A stretch of DNA of 64,000 bases from Ignavibacteria bacterium (GTDB lineage Bacteria; Bacteroidota; Ignavibacteria; Kapaibacteriales; UBA2268), in NCBI GenBank assembly GCA_026417135.1, contig JAOADV010000001.1, positions 186,001 to 250,000 of the forward strand, given 5' to 3'. The first letter of the stretch is position 1. Each line of letters begins with the position of its first letter. The notes under the pieces were generated by a model. It worked only from the letters and a program-made list of their open reading frames with translations. It was not told the DNA's origin and searched no databases. The position numbers and the translations under genes are program-made. This document shows, piece by piece, positions 27,520-36,999 of the stretch.

Positions 27520-30500
27520 ATGAAACTTGTTGCCTTTATTTTCTTTTCGTTACACTTTTCGTTGAACATTTTTGCTAAAACCTATATAATAAAATTCAAC
27601 AACGAAAAAAATAAACAAACTTTTCAAAATTTATTCTCGGCGAAAGAACACAAAAATCTTATTGAAATTAATGAACCAGACTATGTTGTTCAACTTAACT
27701 CAGCAATCAAAAAAGGCGATATAACATTACTAAACAATATCAATTTAGTTGAACCATTAAGAAATTATCTACTTGTTACTTTTTTGGATTCCACAAACAT
27801 CTCATCATATGTTAAAATTTTTTCAAACGAAGGTATAGAATTTGTCGAAGAAAACATTGTTTTCACGCTCGACCAAGCAAAACTGCAAGATAACCTAAAA
27901 GAAATGCAATGGCACTTAAACGATGTAAAGATTTTCGATGCCTGGAAGAAAGCAACGGGAAAAGGGATACGCATTGGTGTGGTCGATACTGGAATCGACT
28001 TTCGCCACGAAGACTTAAAATCTCAAATTTGGATAAATCCATTGGAGGACATCAACAGAAACGGTACTTTTGAACCTTGGCCCGATACACTTGTTTATAA
28101 TTCTTTAAAAGGCGACCTAAATGGAATCGACGACGACGCAAACGGATATATCGATGATGTGATTGGATATGATTTTGTTAACCAAACCTTTGGTAATTTC
28201 GGTGATTTTTCTCAAATAGACCCAATTCCACTGGATGCTCTTGGACATGGAACGAGCGTTGCTGGTGTTATTGCAAGTTCACGAAACGATATGGGCACGG
28301 TTGGCGTTGCGCCAGATGCAAAAATTGTTGTGCTTCGCGCTTTCGATTTGTCCGGTAATGGAGAATTAAAAGACATTGTGTCTGCGATAATCTATGCTGC
28401 ATTGAACAGAGTAAATTTGCTTAACTTTTCCTTTGGTTCACAACAAAATTCCCGCTTTCTGCACGACGCTATAAAGTTCGCAAACTCTATGGGCTGTATA
28501 ATGGTCGCATCTTCTGGCAACGATGGAACAATAATCGACCATTACCCTTCCGACTTCCCAGAAGTTCTTTCCGTTGGTGCTTCAACTCGAAATGGAAACA
28601 TAGGAAGAAGTAGTAACTTCGGACCAAAAGTCGATATTTTTGCTCCGGGCTACGAAATTTTTACTACATCGCCAAACAATTCATACAACTCTGTTTCGGG
28701 AACATCGCTCTCTGCTCCCATAATTACTGGTATCGCTGCCTTATTGCTTGAACTTGAACCAACTCTAAATTTGGATGATTTAAGAAGTATTTTGAAATCG
28801 ACCCAAAGAAAATTTATAAGAGAGAAAAAAAGTTTCGACCAAGGAATAGTAAATGCTTTCGATGCTGTACACTTTATAGGTTCGAGTATTTTCAAAATAA
28901 TTTACCCACCCGATGGCTCGGAATTAAATAAAACCATACATAAAAAAATCAGTTCAAAGTTCAAAATTTATTCCCCTTTTTTTTCAAAATACAATCTCAG
29001 ATTATTCAGAAATGATACAACTTTAATTCAAAATATCATTGAAAATCGCTCCGTTCAGTTCCAAATCGATTCGGTCGGTATAGATATCTCAAATTTAGAA
29101 AATGGAATTTATAGTCTAAACTTATCTGTTGAATTGACAAATGGAAATTTTGTAAATATCCATTCAAAATTCACAATTTACGATGATGAAACAAGTTTGG
29201 AAATCATCAAAAAAAATGTAATTCCAACAGTTTTCGAAAATAAAAGCATACCAATACCCATTCTCGAAACTAATTTGCCTTGTTATTGTAATATCACTAT
29301 TTACAAAAACGGCAAACCTTTGGAGAAGCTTTCAAACGAGTTTTATTCTAAATCTCATTTTATTCCAATTTGGAATCACTCCAACATTTTAAGAGAACCA
29401 GAGAATACCCATTTGCTAATTGAATGCTTTACTAAATCTGGTCTGACTACCCTCGATACTTTGGAAATTACGAAGTTGCCCTTTATCGAGTTTAATCCTT
29501 TTAAAACCAAATTCAAACCTTTACCAAGGTCTTACTTATGTCCCAAGCCATTGATTTCTGACAACATAAATAAACGAGGTATATTACTCAATCCTTATAA
29601 AACCCAAGATAAAGGATTAGATTGGGGCTCTCTTTCTTTCTTTTCTTTTCGCGATGGTAATTTTTATCAAGAACAGATTTACCATAGTCCATTAATTGCT
29701 CTTGACGTTGGCGACTCGAATGGAGACGGAATCCAAGAAATATTGACCACAAGCTTTGGTTCGACAACCCTTTTTCAACCAGAAAGATATTCCATATACG
29801 CCAATGTTCTTTTTCAATCTAAACCCACCGAAGAACTTTGGGCTTCTCAATTTTACGATTTAAACTCTGATGGTAAAGATGAAATAATTTGCTTTGATTC
29901 AAAGACTATAAAAATTTACGAAAACTTAGAAGCTACCTATATTGTTAAAAATAAAATTACCCCAGAAGACACATTTGGCTTAGTCGGCACAAAACCAAAT
30001 TTGCAAATTGGAGATTTCGATGGGGACAATAACCTTGAATTAGCGTTTTTTACTACAAAAGGCTATTTCTTAGTTTACCAATATAACAAGACTTCGAACA
30101 ACTTTGAACTCGAATTCAACTTTAAGATTGTAGGCGACCAATTTTCGATATCTTCCACGAAAGGAAAAATGAAAAATCCCACAAAGATGCATTTCTTCTT
30201 CATTGTTGCTCGATATCCAATCAAAGATGAAAACAACTCGGAATACAGTCAAATTTGGACATTGTACGAAACCTCGTCCCCCGAGCCAAATAACTACCAA
30301 ATTTCAGAGTTAGTAAGCTTTTGGGGCGTGCGAACTGGTGCTACACCAGAAGGAACCTTCTACCGAAATGGGATTGTCTCTGGAAATATAGATAGTGATG
30401 AAAACGATGAGCTACTTGTCTCGCTTTTCCCAAATTTCTATGTCTTTAAATACGACCCAATTTACCAAAATATGAAAATTACATTTTGGCAACCCTTTGT

Positions 30501-31767
30501 GTATACTAATTCTGCAATCGTTTATGATTTTGACACCAATGGAATTAAGGAATTTGGAATATCTTTTTGGGATGGTTTGAAGTTTTTCGAACTTGACACA
30601 AGTTGGAAGCTTAAGAGTCCAGCATATTTGGATGGATGGGTCGATAACGAGCATAAAATATTTCTTGTCTGGTCGACTGTCGAAAATGCAAATGCCTACG
30701 AAATTTACGAATATTTCCCAGCAACAAAGGATTATATTTATTTGACAACAACTTCGTACAACTATTTAGAGTTTGACAAGGGGACTGGCATTCGTGAATT
30801 TATTGTTCGCGCTGTTGATACACTAAACAAATTCAACCCAAGCGACTTTACAGATGCTATCCGCATTTTCACAGACTTAAGGACATATCCAATTGAAATA
30901 AAAGTGAAAAGCAATTACCAGTTGAAGGTAATTTTCTCTGGAAAACTTCCGGAAACATTTCGGAACCACGAATTCATCGCAATAACAAACACAACACAAA
31001 ACCGATATTTACAAGTTTCTTCGATTAATAAACTAAACGATTCAAGTCTTTTAGTAACCATTTCCGAAAATTTAGTCGAAGGAGAATACATTTTAAAAGT
31101 AGGAAAATTTCGCGACTTTTACAGAAATTTTTCTATTGAAAAAGAACTTGCCTTTAAATTCCAAACTACAATGCAACCCGATTCACACTTGCTTTTTAAG
31201 AAAGTAACCTTTGTTAATCGCTACGAAATTGAAATAGAATTTCCAGAAGACCTTGATATTCCGTCTGCTACTCGTTTGGAAAACTACACCATAGTTCCAT
31301 TTGGTAAAATCGATGAGGTTAGCCTTTCAAGCCAAAACAAAATCTACTTGCGTTTATCGAGTTCTCCCAACATCTTTTCGTTAGGCAAAGATTTCTTCCT
31401 TATTCTTAAAAACATTTATAATAAAGACTCTTCAAAGGTTACACAGCCCCCCTATAACACAATTGCTTTAACACGAGAAGTAGAAGAGATTTTCGATGCA
31501 TTCGTATATCCTAATCCATTCGAATTAAAGAAATCGCAAGAACTATACTTTTCAAACATTCCAAAGTATGCATTAATAGAAATTTTCGATACCGAGTTTA
31601 GAAAGATACTTGAACTAACCAACGAAAGCTGGAAGGGGGGGGTTCAACTATCGCCTAATTTCCTAAATTATTTAAATTACTCTGGAATTTATTATTTTCG
31701 TGTTTCAAAGCAAATTGGGACGGTGTGGGTTACCTCAACCTTAAAAAAATTTGTTGTCATAAGATAA
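27520..31767 (+). CDS. T9SS-sorted subtilisin-like (S8) protease with FG-GAP-type repeats
   Basis: 1415 residues. The signal peptide ends LNIFAK (about 20); an I9-like prodomain region runs to about 135. The S8 domain (about 145-455) has the catalytic triad D156 (VVDTGIDFRHEDL), H243 (GHGTSVAGV) and S396 (SGTSLSAP), plus oxyanion Asn in ASSGND. Residues 680-1020 have repeated Ca-loop blocks (GDSNGDGIQE, DLNSDGKDE, GDFDGDNNLE, NIDSDENDE, DFDTNGIKE) like FG-GAP/VCBS propellers. A fibronectin-like and Big-like region follows. The C-terminus, with FVYPNPFELKKSQELYFSNI and a final KKFVVIR, is a T9SS sorting domain. It would digest proteins at or beyond the surface. A G8 run at 31635-31642 sits in the sorting-domain coding region. 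Confidence 0.92.
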   Translation: MKLVAFIFFSLHFSLNIFAKTYIIKFNNEKNKQTFQNLFSAKEHKNLIEINEPDYVVQLNSAIKKGDITLLNNINLVEPLRNYLLVTFLDSTNISSYVKIFSNEGIEFVEENIVFTLDQAKLQDNLKEMQWHLNDVKIFDAWKKATGKGIRIGVVDTGIDFRHEDLKSQIWINPLEDINRNGTFEPWPDTLVYNSLKGDLNGIDDDANGYIDDVIGYDFVNQTFGNFGDFSQIDPIPLDALGHGTSVAGVIASSRNDMGTVGVAPDAKIVVLRAFDLSGNGELKDIVSAIIYAALNRVNLLNFSFGSQQNSRFLHDAIKFANSMGCIMVASSGNDGTIIDHYPSDFPEVLSVGASTRNGNIGRSSNFGPKVDIFAPGYEIFTTSPNNSYNSVSGTSLSAPIITGIAALLLELEPTLNLDDLRSILKSTQRKFIREKKSFDQGIVNAFDAVHFIGSSIFKIIYPPDGSELNKTIHKKISSKFKIYSPFFSKYNLRLFRNDTTLIQNIIENRSVQFQIDSVGIDISNLENGIYSLNLSVELTNGNFVNIHSKFTIYDDETSLEIIKKNVIPTVFENKSIPIPILETNLPCYCNITIYKNGKPLEKLSNEFYSKSHFIPIWNHSNILREPENTHLLIECFTKSGLTTLDTLEITKLPFIEFNPFKTKFKPLPRSYLCPKPLISDNINKRGILLNPYKTQDKGLDWGSLSFFSFRDGNFYQEQIYHSPLIALDVGDSNGDGIQEILTTSFGSTTLFQPERYSIYANVLFQSKPTEELWASQFYDLNSDGKDEIICFDSKTIKIYENLEATYIVKNKITPEDTFGLVGTKPNLQIGDFDGDNNLELAFFTTKGYFLVYQYNKTSNNFELEFNFKIVGDQFSISSTKGKMKNPTKMHFFFIVARYPIKDENNSEYSQIWTLYETSSPEPNNYQISELVSFWGVRTGATPEGTFYRNGIVSGNIDSDENDELLVSLFPNFYVFKYDPIYQNMKITFWQPFVYTNSAIVYDFDTNGIKEFGISFWDGLKFFELDTSWKLKSPAYLDGWVDNEHKIFLVWSTVENANAYEIYEYFPATKDYIYLTTTSYNYLEFDKGTGIREFIVRAVDTLNKFNPSDFTDAIRIFTDLRTYPIEIKVKSNYQLKVIFSGKLPETFRNHEFIAITNTTQNRYLQVSSINKLNDSSLLVTISENLVEGEYILKVGKFRDFYRNFSIEKELAFKFQTTMQPDSHLLFKKVTFVNRYEIEIEFPEDLDIPSATRLENYTIVPFGKIDEVSLSSQNKIYLRLSSSPNIFSLGKDFFLILKNIYNKDSSKVTQPPYNTIALTREVEEIFDAFVYPNPFELKKSQELYFSNIPKYALIEIFDTEFRKILELTNESWKGGVQLSPNFLNYLNYSGIYYFRVSKQIGTVWVTSTLKKFVVIR

Positions 31768-32246
31768 TATTCATCACGCTTTTACTTAATCTTTTAACTT
31801 TTTCTTGCTACGAAGGCTTAGACCCAACGAAAGAAATTTCAGAATCATTTGTTAAAGGAAAAGTTATTGTTACCTCTGGGAAATCGAGCTGGTACGCCCC
31901 AGATTCAGCTTATGAACTTCGAGTTGTAGGCTTTAAAAAATATCCTCCAACAGATATTTTAGGCGAAATATTAACTGGCAACGCTTTCTTTACCGATACT
32001 CTCCCCCGTTTTTTAGATACAATTCCGTTTAACATAAAATTCCAAAAGCCACCACTCGAAATTCAATACCTTGTTGCAGCATTAAGATACGATACTTCTA
32101 TTTTCAAATGGAAAGTCATTGGAGTTTTTTCGGACGACACAAGTTTCGAAAGAACACCACGAAAACTTTTTATCGAAAAAGGAAAGATAATCGAAAATGT
32201 AGTGATTTATGTAGATTTTAGAAGATTACCAAAGCAACCTTTTTAA
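31725..32246 (+). CDS. Small lipoprotein overlapping the protease gene
   Basis: 173 residues starting at GTG 31725, 43 bases inside the end of the subtilase gene in another frame; no later start exists before the signal peptide. The lipobox is LLTFSC (Cys about 28). The mature part is beta-rich and ends KGKIIENVVIYVDFRRLPKQPF, similar in style to carboxypeptidase-like or transthyretin-like modules, but I cannot name it. The TonB receptor begins two bases after its stop. The overlap on one side and the near-contact on the other strongly suggest one operon: protease - lipoprotein - receptor. Confidence 0.75.
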   Translation: MGYLNLKKICCHKIIFITLLLNLLTFSCYEGLDPTKEISESFVKGKVIVTSGKSSWYAPDSAYELRVVGFKKYPPTDILGEILTGNAFFTDTLPRFLDTIPFNIKFQKPPLEIQYLVAALRYDTSIFKWKVIGVFSDDTSFERTPRKLFIEKGKIIENVVIYVDFRRLPKQPF

Positions 32247-32247
32247 A

Positions 32248-34422
32248 ATGAAAGCAATTATTTTAACTTGTTTATTTCTTGTTATTCCAACAATATTATT
32301 TTCAAATGAAATTATCGGATTTATTTCGGATTCAATAGACAATAAACCTCTTGCTGGTGCAACAATTAGACTTGAAGGTACAAATTTTGGAACAATCTCC
32401 GACAAAACTGGATATTTTCGATTAAGCAGAATACCAAAAGGAAATTATTATATTATCGTATCATTCATAGGGTATTCAAGTTTAAGGCAAAAAGTCGCTG
32501 TCCCAACAATCGACACATTAAAAATAAAACTCAACCCCAAAGTTATCAAGACAAATGAATTAATTATTACAGCTACCAAAAGACTTCAAACAGTTCAAGA
32601 AGTTCCAGTAAGCATTCACATCGTAGGCGAAGAAATATTCTCTAAAAAGAACTATGTAAAACTCGACGAAGCCTTACGCTTCGTTCCCGGAGTAGTAATT
32701 AACAAAGACAACATAAGTATTCGTGGCTCATCGGGATTTTCCTTTGGTGTTGGTTCACGGACGGCATATTTGCTCGACGGGATACCGATGCTCTCGGGGG
32801 ATAACGGAGATGCAAAGTACGATATCATACCTACCGAGCTAATTTCGAGAGTTGAAGTTGTAAAAGGTGCTGGTTCGAGCCTATACGGGACAAGTGCTAT
32901 CGGCGGGGTTGTAAATCTTATCTCACGTGAACCAAGTGATTCCCTAAATTTCATCCTTTCTCTTCAAAGTGGAATTTACACAAAACCAAAATACTCGCAA
33001 TGGCACTACACTAATTCATTAACTACGAAAAGCATTTTTTCTGGCTATATTAGTGGTAATTTAAACTTTTCCAAAGCATTAATTGGATTTAATCTTGTTA
33101 ATGATGAAAGTTATCGACAATTCGATAAAAGCTTTCGTGGGAATGTATTTCTTAAACTCACCAAAGACTTTGCTAATTATGGTAAAATTACTCTTACTGG
33201 ATTCTTTAGTTCAGATAAACGAAACGACTGGGTTTTTTGGAATAGTTTAGATAGTGCAACAAAACCTCCACCACGAACTGACCTTGGCCGCTACCTTATT
33301 TCGAATAAAGCTAATCTTTCGCTTTCAACCTTGTTTATCATTTCTCCAAAGACATTTGCAAATATTAAGACATCAATATATAATACATTTTTAGACAACA
33401 AATTACCACCAAACGACCCGGAATATCGAAGAACTTTTGCAAATAGTTTCAATAGCGAAATTCAATTATCCACAAACTTGTTTGAAAACTTACTTTTAAC
33501 TTACGGACTTAATTTTACTGCAAATTGGGTCAATTCCAACATTTATGGTCGGCACAAGCAAAATCTTGTTTCAGCTTATTCGCAAATTGAACTGACAAGA
33601 TTTTGGAATTCGACAATTACTCTTGGGTCGAGATTTGATATTGAAAAGAGCGATTCTTCGAAAACTTATTTAGAGTTGTCGCCAAAATTAGGCTGGACTT
33701 TTTTTGTCGACCCCAAAAAAAGCATACGTTTTTCAATTGGGCGTGGATTTCGTAGCCCAAATCTTGCTGAACGCTTCGCTTCGATTAAGTATAGTGGATT
33801 CGAGGTTATTCCCAACTTCAACTTAAAATCCGAACATTCTTGGTCAACAGAACTTGGGGCATTGATGGAATTTACCAAAACTCCATTGCCGTTTATTCTG
33901 GATTTTTCTCTCTTCTATTCTTATTACAAAGACTTTATCGAACCAAATTTTGTTCAGCAGCAAGCAAAAATTAAATTCGACAATATCACTAAAGCAAGAA
34001 TTCTTGGTTTCGAACTTTCTTGCAACACACTATTTTTCAAGAAAATTCCTTATACACTTAGCATCTTGTATATCGACCCAAAAGATTTAAACGATAACAA
34101 AATATTAAAATATCGTTCTAAATGGACAATACTCAACTCTTTAACAATACCATACAAGGTTTTTACTATTACCGCCGATTTTCGTTACATAAGTAAAATT
34201 GAACGAATTGATGATATGTTAAGTTTACAGGTTGAAGATTATGATGCTCGCGTTCCAATTTATGTCTTAGACTTACACTTTGGACTTGACCTCAAAAAAT
34301 TTCGTATTCCAATTACATTGAATCTAAGCGTTACGAACGCACTGGACTATTATTATGTTGAAATTGTAGGAAATCTTGCCCCAACAAGATTAGTTTCCTT
34401 AAAGCTTCAATACGCCTATTAA
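32248..34422 (+). CDS. TonB-dependent outer-membrane receptor
   Basis: 724 residues. The signal peptide ends LFSNE (about 22). Residues 22-100 form a carboxypeptidase-like regulatory domain (GFISDSIDNKPLAGATIRLEG). The plug (about 115-225) has VPVSIHIVGEE, SIRGSSGFSFG, YLLDGIPML and RVEVVKGAGSSLYGTSAIGG, close to the BtuB/CirA plug pattern. The 22-strand barrel ends LVSLKLQYAY with a terminal aromatic. It imports a ligand across the outer membrane with TonB energy; no vitamin or siderophore gene nearby reveals which. Being third in an operon after a secreted protease suggests peptide or peptide-bound metal uptake, as inference. Confidence 0.92.
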   Translation: MKAIILTCLFLVIPTILFSNEIIGFISDSIDNKPLAGATIRLEGTNFGTISDKTGYFRLSRIPKGNYYIIVSFIGYSSLRQKVAVPTIDTLKIKLNPKVIKTNELIITATKRLQTVQEVPVSIHIVGEEIFSKKNYVKLDEALRFVPGVVINKDNISIRGSSGFSFGVGSRTAYLLDGIPMLSGDNGDAKYDIIPTELISRVEVVKGAGSSLYGTSAIGGVVNLISREPSDSLNFILSLQSGIYTKPKYSQWHYTNSLTTKSIFSGYISGNLNFSKALIGFNLVNDESYRQFDKSFRGNVFLKLTKDFANYGKITLTGFFSSDKRNDWVFWNSLDSATKPPPRTDLGRYLISNKANLSLSTLFIISPKTFANIKTSIYNTFLDNKLPPNDPEYRRTFANSFNSEIQLSTNLFENLLLTYGLNFTANWVNSNIYGRHKQNLVSAYSQIELTRFWNSTITLGSRFDIEKSDSSKTYLELSPKLGWTFFVDPKKSIRFSIGRGFRSPNLAERFASIKYSGFEVIPNFNLKSEHSWSTELGALMEFTKTPLPFILDFSLFYSYYKDFIEPNFVQQQAKIKFDNITKARILGFELSCNTLFFKKIPYTLSILYIDPKDLNDNKILKYRSKWTILNSLTIPYKVFTITADFRYISKIERIDDMLSLQVEDYDARVPIYVLDLHFGLDLKKFRIPITLNLSVTNALDYYYVEIVGNLAPTRLVSLKLQYAY

Positions 34423-34733
34423 CCCACAATCAAAAAATGGAGAAAAATTCCAATTAATATTTTCTTCTTAGAATTTTTCCAAATATTAAACAAATTGAGA
34501 CAAACAAAAATTAGCAAAAGAAAATCTCAATCCTAACAATGTTAAAGAAAGAGAATACTATAAAATAGTCAAAAATATTTTAAATGATTATCAATTTTGA
34601 GGATTTGCCAACGATAAAGGCTATCGTAATAATAAACAAGCCCCAAACTTTTGTAAATAACAAGAATTTAGCTTCAGTTACTGTTTTACGAAAAAATAAT
34701 TTTAATTCAAAAATTTATTCTGATAGATTTAGA
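34423..34733. other. Convergent intergenic region
   Basis: 311 bp between the TonB receptor and pckG 3' ends. No gene is seen apart from a poor frame overlapping pckG. It contains the bulged hairpin listed at 34438-34481 and a perfect 6-bp hairpin, ACGATA-AAGGC-TATCGT, at 34611-34627, either of which could help end transcription. Confidence 0.45.
34438..34481. terminator. Candidate terminator hairpin after TonB receptor gene
   Basis: AAAAATTC (34443-34450) pairs with GAATTTTT (34471-34478), and flanking TGG (34438-34440) with CCA (34479-34481) across a two-base AG bulge, giving an 11-bp stem and a 20-base loop. It begins 16 bases after the receptor stop. No clear T-run follows. Confidence 0.35.
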
Positions 34734-36620
34734 TTAATCGACGATTTCAAACATCTCGGGCGAAATATAATCTCCAAACTTTGCTTGTGCTTCGATAAGT
34801 CTTTGTTTTTGGGCATCAAGAACATCTGTGATTTCGCTTGGTGCTTTTGCTTCGTTTGCCCAAAATCTTTTTACTCTTTCGATTTTAGCTAAGTTCTCTG
34901 GAACCCGAATTGTAAATTGTTTGATATAGTCTTCCTTTGTATAATCTTTATTTAATAGAGTTTTGAAAATACCGACCAAATCTTCATATAGTGGAATAAG
35001 CCCAGTTGGTGTCTTTCGCGCACGAACGTCGTTGTTTACTCGCAATTCCATCCACTTAACCCAAACGTGTTTATCTCGACGAGAATTCAAGAAATTGCCA
35101 GTTTCCAAATCTCTCAAAAAGTAATTCACACCGAAAATGGAAGGTGCTTTGGTTAGCTTATTACCGAACACTATGTAATTCTTTACATAGTCACCTAAAG
35201 GTATAGCCACGAAATCTTGGATACTCATAACGTTAATTTCATATTTTCCTTCTTGCCCAACAATTGCGAAAGTTGTCTCGGTCTCGAGTGCAGCTCCATA
35301 AGCAACAACCCCGTGCGTCCAATCGAAACTTTGTTGAACTGGGACGTAACCTCGGTAATCGCGACCTCCGAACATTATACCAGAAAGCACAATTCCTTCG
35401 GGATTTTCTAATTCCTCGTCGCAATTTGGCAGAGCCGTTAGTGCAACTGTATATCTTGCATTTTTGTGTGCTGGAAGAATTTCTGCACCAGTTTCGTCTT
35501 TCTTCCCTTTGAACCAATAGCCACTGTAATTCATTCCCTCGTTAGGTAAATCGCAACCCATACCAAGCCACCAAGTTCGACCGTCTTTGACAAGGACATT
35601 GCTAAAAATTACCTCACCTGGGGAAGTCAAGGTTTGCCAAATTAACGGGTCATCGTTTGGATTTACATCTTGAATAATACCAAAAATTCCTTTTTCTACA
35701 TTAACTGCTCGACACTCGCCATCGATATTTTTCACATACATCAAGTCGTCGGCTAAAATAGTTTCGCCGGGAAGCATAGCAGTCGAAGTTTTTCCACAAG
35801 CCGAAGGGAAAGCTCCAGCCAGATAGGTTTTTCTATTGTTTGGTCCTTTGACACCAATTGCCATAAAATGTTCGGCAAGCCACCCTTCTTTGTGAGCTTT
35901 ACGAATCGCCAATCTTAATGCAAGCTTTTTGAAACCAACAGAATTCCCTGCATATTGAACGTTGACACTATATACCGTGTTAGTAACGTAATCCATATAA
36001 ATCCGTTTCTTGTCGTAATCAATACTCACCATATTTTCGTCAACTCTTCCAGCAGAATGTAGAGTTTTGAAAAATTCCTGTTCTCCTTTAATCTTGCAGA
36101 AGAAATCGTACCCTTTTCTATACAATAAGTCAACGCTATGAGCAACATACCAAGAATCTGTGCATTCCATACAAGGTATTGTAAAAACCGAATCAGATGG
36201 ACCAAGCGTCAAGAAACGAACAATCATAGTCTTGCCAGCCATCGAACCTTTCAAAAGACCAAGAACTTCTTCCAAACCCTCGTCTCTATCAATTTGGTTT
36301 AATGCTGGGCTCAAATAATCTCCCTTTGGTACAAGGAATTTTGTAACTTCTCTATCTCTACCTTGGTCTTGGGGTCCATCGAAATGGAAAGTGTGGCCCG
36401 GGATAAGTAATGCAGCAGACTCTTCGCGGGAAACAATTGCCATATTTTTAATGTACGCAATTTCATCGGGGGTATCGGAACAAATGAACACATCATTAGG
36501 CGTGCAAAGTTCAATCGAGGAAAGAATGAATTTGTGTACCTCTTCGTTTTCAATTTTTGACAATTTAGCAAACTCGTTCTCTTTCAAATATTGTCTTAAA
36601 GATTCAAGGTAACTATTCAT
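34734..36620 (-). CDS. pckG: Phosphoenolpyruvate carboxykinase (GTP)
   Basis: 628 residues, the length of the GTP-dependent class. Key motifs: FPSACGKTSTAML (kinase-1a P-loop with mobile Cys), ILADDLMYVKN (metal-binding Asp), GYWFKGKKDETG-like lid region, and RDYRGYVPVQQSFDWTHGVVA. It interconverts oxaloacetate and PEP with GTP in gluconeogenesis or anaplerosis. The leader has an exceptionally strong Shine-Dalgarno (36628-36637), suggesting high expression. Divergent from the carboxyltransferase gene across a 379-bp gap. Confidence 0.96.
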   Translation of the reverse strand: MNSYLESLRQYLKENEFAKLSKIENEEVHKFILSSIELCTPNDVFICSDTPDEIAYIKNMAIVSREESAALLIPGHTFHFDGPQDQGRDREVTKFLVPKGDYLSPALNQIDRDEGLEEVLGLLKGSMAGKTMIVRFLTLGPSDSVFTIPCMECTDSWYVAHSVDLLYRKGYDFFCKIKGEQEFFKTLHSAGRVDENMVSIDYDKKRIYMDYVTNTVYSVNVQYAGNSVGFKKLALRLAIRKAHKEGWLAEHFMAIGVKGPNNRKTYLAGAFPSACGKTSTAMLPGETILADDLMYVKNIDGECRAVNVEKGIFGIIQDVNPNDDPLIWQTLTSPGEVIFSNVLVKDGRTWWLGMGCDLPNEGMNYSGYWFKGKKDETGAEILPAHKNARYTVALTALPNCDEELENPEGIVLSGIMFGGRDYRGYVPVQQSFDWTHGVVAYGAALETETTFAIVGQEGKYEINVMSIQDFVAIPLGDYVKNYIVFGNKLTKAPSIFGVNYFLRDLETGNFLNSRRDKHVWVKWMELRVNNDVRARKTPTGLIPLYEDLVGIFKTLLNKDYTKEDYIKQFTIRVPENLAKIERVKRFWANEAKAPSEITDVLDAQKQRLIEAQAKFGDYISPEMFEIVD

Positions 36621-36627
36621 AAATTAT

Positions 36628-36637
36628 CTCCTCCTTT
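36628..36637 (-). promoter_or_regulatory. Strong Shine-Dalgarno of pckG
   Basis: On the minus strand the bases read AAAGGAGGAG, seven bases before the ATG at 36620. It is close to a full anti-16S complement, while most genes here have no visible motif. It also fixes the pckG start. Confidence 0.8.
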
Positions 36638-36999
36638 CGATTTTTATGTTAGACAAAAAGTTCTCTCTAAAAAAACAAAGCTAAATACATTAACCTAACT
36701 AAATTGAAAATAAACAAAAAATGAACTTTATATAAATTTTACGAAAAATCAAATTTAATAAAAAAAAATCACCAAGATTAAATTTTTTTCTGGCTGTATA
36801 AAAATTGTAGTTTATTAAATAACCTAAGTATGCTCTTTAAAATTAGAAACTTATCTCGAATAAAGTTGTATAAATACAGAATATTAACATACCTAAACAA
36901 AAAAATTTCACTTCTCTTATGCCAATGGCTTCTCGTAATCCCTAAAATTCTTGCTTTTTTTATTAATTTGATTTTTATTACTCATAAAAAATTGAAAAA
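36638..36999. other. Divergent intergenic region pckG / carboxyltransferase
   Basis: Very AT-rich, with no gene; the best frame is only 35 codons from ATG 36831 and has no ribosome site. It must hold promoters for both flanking genes. I could not fix a convincing -33/-7 or -35/-10 pair. Confidence 0.4.

Noticed and set aside
34584-34892. 102-codon frame on the + strand at the pckG 3' end
   Set aside because: Half lies antisense to pckG, with no domain, no ribosome site and Cys/Phe-rich composition typical of antisense reading.
36831-36938. 35-codon frame in the pckG/carboxyltransferase gap
   Set aside because: No ribosome site, no recognisable motif, and length expected by chance.
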